From Guadua angustifolia (lineage: Eukaryota > Streptophyta > Magnoliopsida > Poales > Poaceae): DNA of 64,000 bases. Position numbers and translations under genes: made by a program. A model generated the notes under the pieces. It worked only from the letters and a program-made list of their open reading frames with translations, was not told the DNA's origin and did not search any database. The stretch is taken from contig JAYEVE010000449.1 in the NCBI GenBank assembly GCA_036346375.1, positions 1 through 64,000 on the forward strand, read 5' to 3'. Positions 57,010 to 64,000 of the stretch are shown one piece after another (position 1 is the first letter of the stretch; the number at the start of each line of letters is the position of its first letter).

Positions 57010-60000
57010 TGTAGGGTCGAGGATGCGCCTAGAGGGGGGTGAATAGGCGTTTTACGAAATTCTATCTCTCACTAAAATCGATCGCTCTAATACACCCCTA
57101 AGTCAAAACCTACTCAATTATAATGCGGAAGCGATAATCTAGGTTTTGACAATTAAAGCCTAAATCAACTAGGCTCACTAGTGCACTAACTAAATTATGT
57201 CTCTAAACTAGAATTGCCAAATTGATCAATCAATTAACACTAAGCAATTCTAATTACAATCAAGCAATTGAACAATATACAATAATTGTAAATACTTGAA
57301 AATAAAAGAGACAACCGATATTTTTCCGTGGTGTTGGAGACTTGCGGTCTCCTAGTCCACGTTGAGGCTAGCCCACACTTGGACCGGCTCCCGCTCGAGC
57401 ACCGCCTCTTTCCACTAGTCGTGGTTTTTCACGCTCGTGCGTAGGCTCAACCGAACCTTCACAAACTTCGTGGGGCTTCTCACAACCTTGAGGCTCCAAG
57501 ACGCAGCCTCCGCTGCCGTCTAGGGTCGGCAACCTCCAAGAGAAACAAGCAGCTCCTTCGCTTGACCTTCACAAGAGCACAACACATGCGCTCGGCGATC
57601 ACCAAGTGCAACACATGCACAAGGCCTCCCTCAAGTGCAACACATGCACAAGAGGCTCTCAAATCACTTCCTAATTGCAACACATGCAATTAGTCTCACT
57701 CTTAAGCTCAAGAGGCAAATGGAGAAGAGCAACACATGCACACAACTCCTACACACAGCAACAACACCCGACAACACACCCCAAGCCCCCAAGGGGTATA
57801 TATAGCCCCACAAGAAAACTAGCCGTTTGGGGGCAAAATGGGAAATCAGCCTTTTACGGTACTACAGCCCTCTAAGGGCAGTAGGTACCAGAGCCCAACT
57901 GGATGGCTAATGGCCACTTTTTTCCGTACTACCGCCAACCAAACCCAGGTAGTCGCATTTGTGGTACTACTGGCGCACTTTCTTGATAGTGCTTAGCCTC
58001 GGCAACTCGAAACACTCATTACGCCAAATAGCTACCGCCAACTAAAGGCTGCGGTACTCACTTTATACTTCTTGATAGTGCCGCCAACAGAGAAAACACG
58101 AAATCAGCATAAAAATCCATTTCTCCAAAATCCAATCTTATTCCTTGAGCCACAAAGATGATCAACACATGATCATACACACGTGCAAAACACATTTGCA
58201 CCAATTTAACCCATGCTCAAGGAATTTCAACCAAATGCAAAAACACATTTACGCAATCAACTCAAGATCTATTTGCAAAAGCGTATTAAGCAAATCAAAC
58301 TCGAGTTTATGAGATTAATCCCCTAGCCATGTGAAGGTCAACACAAGACCGGTCAACTTGCCAACACGGGTTGCAAGCCCCACTCACATGCTCTCGGAAT
58401 TCGGACTCATAAACCTCGGTTTATTCGCGCAACGAACTTGCAAATAGCATAATAAGCGCATTTCATGCTTGAGCACTACTCTTTGCAACACATGCAAAAG
58501 TCTAGCTCAAGCAACATCAAATCAAGATGCATGAACTCTCTAATTGCAACACATGCAATTCTCTAGTCCCATGCAACACCAAATCCAAACTTCAACTAAA
58601 CCAAATTTAACCGTATGAGCTCTCTACTTGCAACACATGCAAGCCTCAAGCTCCATACAAATACTCAACCATAAAATCATGCTTGAGCTCTCTCCTTTTG
58701 CAACACATGCAAAACTTAGCTCCAAGCAACCACACGGTTTTATAAAGATTTGTTTTGCGAACCAAAACGTGAAGCTTCAACTAATGCAACACATGCAAAA
58801 CTTAGCTCTACGCAAAAGCCAACGCACTAGCTTATCCTATTTGCAACACATGCAAATCAAAGCATTATGCGAAAACCAAATACAACCAAGCATAAGTTTA
58901 ACCCATTCGCAACACATGCCAAATGGTTTACCCTCATGCAGAAACCAAATCAAATAAGATTTGAGCTTGAGTGAACGTGGAATGAGATCACCAACACATG
59001 ATGAAGCTCAAGCGAAAGAGGCAACCCCTCTTAATAGCACGGCGATAAAACCTTAGACTCAAAGACTACAAAGTCCTTAGCCTATCTAATTATACCTTTG
59101 CCGCCGCGCGCAAGCAATCCCCTTTGGGGTCTTTATGATCATCACGATGATACTCCCCCGGGATCTCTACTCGACTCCTCTTCGGGATCCATTCTTGACG
59201 CCCATCAACTCATGATGCCGTCCTTGTCCCGTTCTCATCATCTCATCCATCTTTGGACCTAACTCAATCACAACTCATAAAATAGTTAGTCCAAGATGCA
59301 TGGTTATCTCAATTATCTCTTGCACTCCATTAACACATAATGGATGCCTCTAGATCAATTGAGCACAACCCTAAATCAATAGAAATGATTTAAGTGTGTC
59401 TTAAGTACAATAATGCAACTCATGCTTTATTATATTTAAGAACTATTCATTTGTCCTCAATTAATCACGGAGCACCATCAACACATGATGAAGTGTTAGA
59501 TTAATGATTAATAAGACAAATGAACTCAATTTAAATTATCATTTAAATTGATATGAGTATATATTAACTACACAAGTTTTCATATACTCATGTTGATGGA
59601 ACGTAATGATCCATTATATGTAAATTGTATGAAAATGATCATTACTCTAAATCATCAACTATAGAATACACCCCACATGTATATGTGCATAAATATGATT
59701 GACTTGGAGATAATATGCACATATTCAAATTGATCGTATTGGAGTATATCCTATATTTCCATGAGTATACTTCTAACTAGGCAATTCAAATATATACTCA
59801 AGGATTTAGTTTCTTTGTCTTGATCCTTATATGTGTCAATAACGAATCGATCAATACAAAGAGACTTTCAAGTTAAACTCTGAACTCCCCTAAGTGTGTG
59901 CATCCATGTGATATATGGATTGGGAACATGATGCACGTTTTGTGGTTAATATAACGGGGACATTTATATTTTAACTTGACTCCAAAGTATGCAACTAATA

Positions 60001-60193
60001 CTAGAATGAATACGCAAACATACCTTGGGTTTTCCATTTTTCAATGCGATGAGACTAATCAAAGATATTCTAAATAAACAAGTTAGTCTCGATATAAGAT
60101 TTGTCATTAATAACAATATCGCATTAATGGATAATCTCAATATTAGATTTGTCATTAACACCAAAACCATAACTAATGAAGGTTGAACTTACA
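57010..60193 (-). mobile_element. Hairpin-dense 3184-bp LTR-type insertion (probable solo LTR), TSD ACAGA
   Basis: It starts TGTAGGGTCGAGG and ends GGTTGAACTTACA, giving TG...CA with TGTA/TACA end repeats. ACAGA flanks both sides (57005-57009, 60194-60198), and removing it restores a continuous copia RNase H reading. The length and ends fit a solo LTR or a non-autonomous LTR element; the strand is inferred from the GTTTTGGTGTTAATGACAAA stretch near the 60193 end. It encodes no recognisable protein; + strand ORFs such as 58628-58957 arise from the repeat. It is crowded with short perfect inverted repeats, many with an ACACA spacer (next entry and findings). Confidence 0.85.
57575..59490. repeat. 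Array of small hairpins with variable arms and invariant ACACA spacer
   Basis: Perfect cases (arm, then ACACA, then its reverse complement): CTAATTGCA 57671-57693; ATGATCA 58158-58176; GTGCAAA 58183-58201; TTTGCA 58482-58498; AATTGCA 58542-58560; CTTGCA 58627-58643; TTTTGCA 58696-58714; ATTTGCA 58839-58857; TCCATTA 59326-59344; CATCA 59476-59490. CATCA at 59213-59227 has spacer ACTCA. Near-perfect cases: 57575-57593 (6 of 7 pairs), 57602-57624 (7 of 9), 57629-57655 (9 of 11). Spacing is irregular, from about 20 bp to several hundred. Confidence 0.9.
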
Positions 60194-61445
60194 ACAGATA
60201 GCCAGCATCTGTATATCCCACCATGGTCAAGTCTTGGTTCTTACGAAAAAACAACCCAAGATCTTGAGTACCTTGAGAGATATCTGATGCTGATCTTTAC
60301 ACCGGTCCAATGTCTTACGGTTGGAGCTGAACTATATCTTGCTAGCAAATTCTATCTTGAATGCAATATCGAGGCCTTGTGCGATTCATAAGGTAAATGA
60401 GTGCTCAATAGCACTTAAATATGGGACTTGGTCCTAAGACTTCCTCATTTTCCATCCTCGGTCTAAAAGGTCTTTATTCACTTCAAGGGATCTTACGACC
60501 ATGGGGTTTTCAAGGGATGTGATTTACCCATATTAAACCTTTCCAATACCTTAGGGTATAGGGCGGTAGTGAACAAGAATTCATACAGGAGATGCTCTAG
60601 GCTGAGAGCCTAAGCAAAATTTGGTTTTACCCAAATCTTTCATCTCAAACTCCGTCGTGAGGTAAGCACTTTCTTCCTTTATCTCCTCTGTGGTTCTGAT
60701 GATATTCAGATCATCAACATACACTGAGATGATACAGAATCCATTCTGGGATTTCTTTATGAACACACAGGGACAATCATTATTATTGGAGTATCCCTTT
60801 TTCAGGAGGAACTCACTAAGCCGGTTATACCACATTCTTCCGGACTGTTTTAATCCGTATAGCGATCTTTGCAGTTTGATGCTATACATGTTGCGATTAT
60901 TTGGATCCGAGACTTTTACTCCTTCAGGGACTTTCATATAAATGTCCGAATCTAGCGACCCATATAAATATACGGTCACCACATCCATCAACTGCATTTC
61001 TAAATTTAAGCCAGCTGCCATTGATATTAAGTATCGGAACGTTATTCCACACATTACAGGAGAATATGTTTCATCGTAATCGATGCTAGGTCTCTGCGTG
61101 AACCCTTGTGCTACAAGCCTCGCTTTTTATATCTCACCACCTAGGTATTTTCATTTTTCTTCCAGATGAAAAACCCATTTGATCCTGTAGGGAATTACCT
61201 TAGGAAATAATCGATCAACGGACCGAAACTTTCCTCTTATTAAGCAATGCGCCTCAATTGCTTCTTTTGTTTGACCCTATCGAGCACTACTGGCACTCTG
61301 CCATGGACTTTGGATCTGGATCGATTTTTAGCAATTTTAGAGGCAAATATATGTCGACAATTGTAGTCTTTCTATTATTCATTTCTCTGCATCACTTGAG
61401 GATATATCTATATTAATTTCTTCCGGCTTCTCGTGATTTCCCTAG
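60194..61445 (-). pseudogene. Copia reverse transcriptase and RNase H N-terminal part
   Basis: On the - strand: KARLVAQGFTQRPSIDYDETYSPV (61150-61070, one frameshift), ITFRYLISMAAGL, MDVVTVYLYGSLDSDIYMKVPEG, SLYGLKQSGRMWYNRL, the catalytic SVYVDDLNII (about 60700-60730) and EFEMKDLGKTKFCLG. After 60600 the frame is broken but ERFNMGKSHPLKTP, LLARYSSAPTVRHW and QDLGLFFRKNQDLTMVGYTDAGYL are readable to 60199. The upstream connection (61200-61445) is badly decayed. Confidence 0.9.
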
Positions 61446-61477
61446 CGATGGAGTCAGGTGTTCCAATTGCTAAAGTG

Positions 61478-62217
61478 AGCGATTGCTAAGGATAATGTGA
61501 AGTCATCAAGACACGTTAAAAGACGCATGAAGTGCATCAGAAATTGAGAAACTCCGGAGTAATAAGTGTGACTTATATTCAAGCAGACAAAAACACAGCG
61601 AGATCCTTTACGAAGGACTATCACGGAATGTGATAGAAGGTGCATCGAGGAGATGGGTATGAGACCTATATAAGTTGTCATAGTGGTAACTTGACCTTTG
61701 TGATCGGAGATCCCGTGAATTAGGTCTGGGTAAAACAAGCTATTGGCGAACCGAGGAAATGTCTGTTACCCTCTCTAAGTGAAGATACAATACTCTCAAA
61801 AGGCTGTAAGGCAGGATGGCGATATGCTTTAATGTGTTTCTATTGGCTTTAAGTAGCGAAGATGCTGTCCTACAGAGTATTCTTGAAAGAACACACCTAT
61901 ATGAGCCCGACTGTCTAAAGTCGCAGTCTATGAGACTCGGATGATCTCTAGTAAGCTCATGAAGAGACCATGGAGTCGACTCATATGCTCCACCCACAGA
62001 GAAGGCTCTTGGCGGCCGGTGTCGATTATGACTTTGAGTGAAACTGTTCACACAAAACTTGCAATTCAAGGCGTAGTCCATTGTTCAAGTTGTGGATGGG
62101 TGTAACTTGGAGTTCTAGGCGAAGTTCAACTTAACAGTCTCTGCTGAAACGCTAGTATATTAAACAGTAGTGAGTATTGGCAAATCTCTAAATGGACTTT
62201 GAGATCTGGTGGGGGAT
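61478..62217 (+). pseudogene. Second copia element: RNase H C-terminus and 3' region
   Basis: From about 61479 the + strand reads AKDNVKSSRHVKRRMKCIR, then in a shifted frame KLRNSGVISVTYIQADKNTA, SFTK and, after another shift, LSRNVIEGAS. This is the end of a copia RNase H. It is followed by a ~520-bp 3' region and a purine tract (GGTGGGGGAT, 62208-62217) directly before an LTR. It abuts the - strand copia remnant at about 61445-61478, so one of the two was truncated by the other or by deletion. Confidence 0.8.
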
Positions 62218-63912
62218 TGTTGGATTATTTGGGCCAAGCCCATTTGATTGAGACAAATAAATTCTAGAAAATCTCAAAGGCCCACTCATAAGGAGGCATG
62301 CGCACTAACAATAGTCCCACATTGCTAGCCTAAAGTGGTGAACACTATTTTATATAGTGGAGTGTGATTCACAATGGTAGAACCATGTGGGAGAAAGGGA
62401 GAAAGCCCACACGCGCGCTCGCCTCGCCTCGCTGGGCTGGGCTCGAGCACGGGCATGGGCCGGGGCGGAGGGCGTAGGCGTGCGGCACCTGCGTGAATGG
62501 TCTGCCGAAATCCGGTCCAGGGCCTTGTGCAGACGCAGTCTCCTTTTGCAGTTTATTCTTTTGCTACTCGGGATCGTCGCGGTTGCAGTATGAGATAAGG
62601 ACTCCGTAACAGACTCCGATCGTGGCACGTCTTCGAGTCACGTTACATCACGTTACGAGTATTCCTATAAATCTTGCGTCGTGCCACCGTGTAGAGATAT
62701 CTGTAACACGAGTTAGGGTTTTGCCACCTCTCGCCGCCGCGCCGCCATCGTAGCCTTCTCCATCCGGCGGAAGCGTGCATCTGCGATCGGGAGAGCGGTC
62801 TCCGGAACCTTCGTCTTGAGATCACTCGCGAGGAGAGGGCGAATAAGGTTTTGGGAAGCGCTCGGCGATCGCTCGAGATCTTCACCACGGCTCGTCTTCT
62901 GTTCTCGCTGCTGAACGTCGCGCCGGTATCTGCGACACGCCATCAACAACGTCGTCCACATCAACGTCGCGACTGCACCAGCTACGACATCTGCATCTTC
63001 TTCCGCTCAGTACGTGATGAGGACATCACAACCAAGGATACAACCGCTGCCCCTTCTTCCCCTCGACTACTACGCCGTCCCCGACCGTCATTTGTTTGCC
63101 GCTACTTCATCTCGACGCTTGGAGTGCTTAATCCGAAGCAAGGCCTTTCCACCCACCTTCGCGGACCAGCACGTCAATATCATCCACCAAGGACAGCCCA
63201 CGTGCCAAGGAAGGCCCAAGATTAAGCCCAATTCATCGACAAGTCCGGTTCGGCCATCCAGGAGCAGCAGTACTTCAAACGGACATAACTTGGGCTCCCG
63301 GAATCCGTTTTAGTGTCGACCACCCGTTTGAAAGGTATCGAGATAACCTTTCCAATGGATCTGGTCCCATTGCCAAATTCCTTCTGGAGCGACGGAAATC
63401 ACAGAACAACCTCACGGGACAGAAATCTCGGTGCTGCACCACCTTTCTTTTGGGCCCCAAGGCCCATGTATCTTAGGGTTTTGGTGGCCACCGCTGTTTT
63501 GGCTGCCCTACACCTCCTGGCCGCCACTATATATATGGCCGCCACCGTTCTTTTACGTTTGGGTTTTGTTTATTTGATAGTTTAGTCATTGCTACTATTT
63601 TGAGTCTTCGGACGTGCTCAACAAACGCCTAGAAGCTCCTTGTTTCAGAACCCCACCTTATCAATCCTTCATTCATATTTGCAATTTCAGATTGCTTTAC
63701 CATTGTTCTTGCTTGTTCTTCGGTTGCATGCAGGAATCGAACCTCGTGTTCAGGTTGATCGTGCCAACGGCAAGATCAATAACCCTCTGGAGTTGGTTTA
63801 GCGATTGCTAAGGCGCATCGTCGTCGTACGTTGTAGTCGGATCGTCAAAGTCAATTCCTCCAAATCGAAGTTATCACTCTCATCGAAAGATCGGGACACC
63901 AAAGTCACATCA
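62218..63912 (+). repeat. Copia LTR with internal sequence on both sides
   Basis: It begins TGTTGGATTATTTGGGCC after the purine tract and ends CACATCA two bases before a primer binding site, so its length is 1695 bp. A TATA box (TATAAAT, 62666-62672) lies about 450 bp in. ORFs inside (62387-62593, 62851-63313, 63313-63585) are short, overlap each other and lack domains, so they are not taken as genes. Confidence 0.8.
62666..62672 (+). promoter_or_regulatory. TATA box in the copia LTR
   Basis: TATAAAT in a moderately GC-rich context, followed by a CT-rich start region near 62690-62740. This is the likely LTR promoter. Confidence 0.5.
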
Positions 63913-63914
63913 AG

Positions 63915-63926
63915 TGGTATCAGAGC
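63915..63926 (+). other. Primer binding site (initiator tRNA-Met type)
   Basis: TGGTATCAGAGC directly follows the LTR end (two-base gap), the same site as at 15510-15521. It shows that the sequence to the right, up to the window edge, is the 5' internal part of a copia element. Confidence 0.93.
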
Positions 63927-64000
63927 TAGGTCCCGAAACAAGAGGGTGGGAATGATAGTACCACCTTGCTTGTGGAGGGGAGAGAATACCACCTTAAAAG
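63927..64000 (+). mobile_element. Start of copia internal region (leaves the window)
   Basis: The sequence after the primer site (TAGGTCCCGAAACAAGAGGG...) is leader-like. No gag start is seen before the window ends. Confidence 0.6.

Larger units (their letters stand above)
56038..61445 (-). mobile_element. Ty1/copia element, decayed, 5' part missing, split by a nested LTR element
   Basis: On the - strand the order is the end of integrase/connection (61445-61150), RT (61150-60200), RNase H (60250-60194 then 57009-56541), a 3' non-coding region with AACCCTTATTGCAATCCTGA-type sequence, a purine-rich tract and a 3' LTR (56275-56038). The coding frame is interrupted at the codons GGCTATCTG by the 57010-60193 insertion and resumes with SDLHSVKSQTSFVF on the other side. 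Gag, protease, most of integrase and the 5' LTR are absent. Confidence 0.88.

Noticed and set aside
58628..58957. 109-codon ORF with repeated MQHMQ
   Set aside because: The peptide repeats are simply translations of the GCAACACATGCA hairpins; there is no domain or start context.
57575..59490. CRISPR-like array of CAACACATG repeats
   Set aside because: Spacing is irregular, the arms vary, and this is a eukaryotic genome. The palindrome rule explains the pattern better.

Overview
The window is nuclear DNA of a flowering plant, almost certainly a grass. The evidence is spliced genes with plant-type introns, a plant subtilase, Tourist-like MITEs with TAA or TTA target duplications, CACTA and hAT remnants, and several nested LTR retrotransposons, including one of the Tat lineage of Ty3/gypsy. 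No rRNA, tRNA, CRISPR or bacterial-type operon is visible. Only two host genes keep most of their structure: a ten-exon subtilisin-like protease (24876-28731, + strand) and a two-exon LC8-type dynein light chain (31002-31458, - strand). Most of the rest is transposon-derived.

Layout. 1-2513: a GC-rich LTR-like stretch, then the terminus of a CACTA transposon. 2514-7100: AT-rich DNA with a broken RPA1-like OB-fold/zinc-finger gene, a long (AT)n tract and the 3' end of a hAT transposase. 7100-15000: mostly gene-poor, with a second CACTA-like terminus, degenerate repeats and tandem duplications. 15289-23461: a decayed Ty1/copia element whose leader holds a probable 2.9-kb solo LTR. Its 3' LTR is cut off by another LTR fragment (23462-24531). 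This block lies between two copies of the same ~265-bp sequence, the subtilase upstream region. 24876-28731: the subtilase. It keeps the D/H/N/S catalytic set but appears to lack one base in exon 2. 29390-36400: MITEs, short tandem duplications and the dynein gene. 36784-40055: a large LTR-like sequence. 40730-52348: a complete 11.6-kb Tat-type gypsy element with a perfect GATAC target duplication, gag-pol on the - strand and an antisense coiled-coil ORF on the + strand. 52360-55110: a DUF295/F-box-like pseudogene, MITEs and a CACTA end. 56038-61445: a decayed copia element on the - strand, split by a 3184-bp TG...CA element (57010-60193, target duplication ACAGA). 61478-64000: a second copia fragment (+ strand) whose LTR has internal sequence on both sides.

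The most unusual object is the 57010-60193 insertion. It is packed with short perfect inverted repeats. About a dozen have different arm sequences but the same five-base spacer, ACACA, so arms covary around an invariant loop. I know of no standard feature class that this fits.

The host genes do not form a pathway. The window is best read as two or three host gene islands in a stack of nested retroelements.
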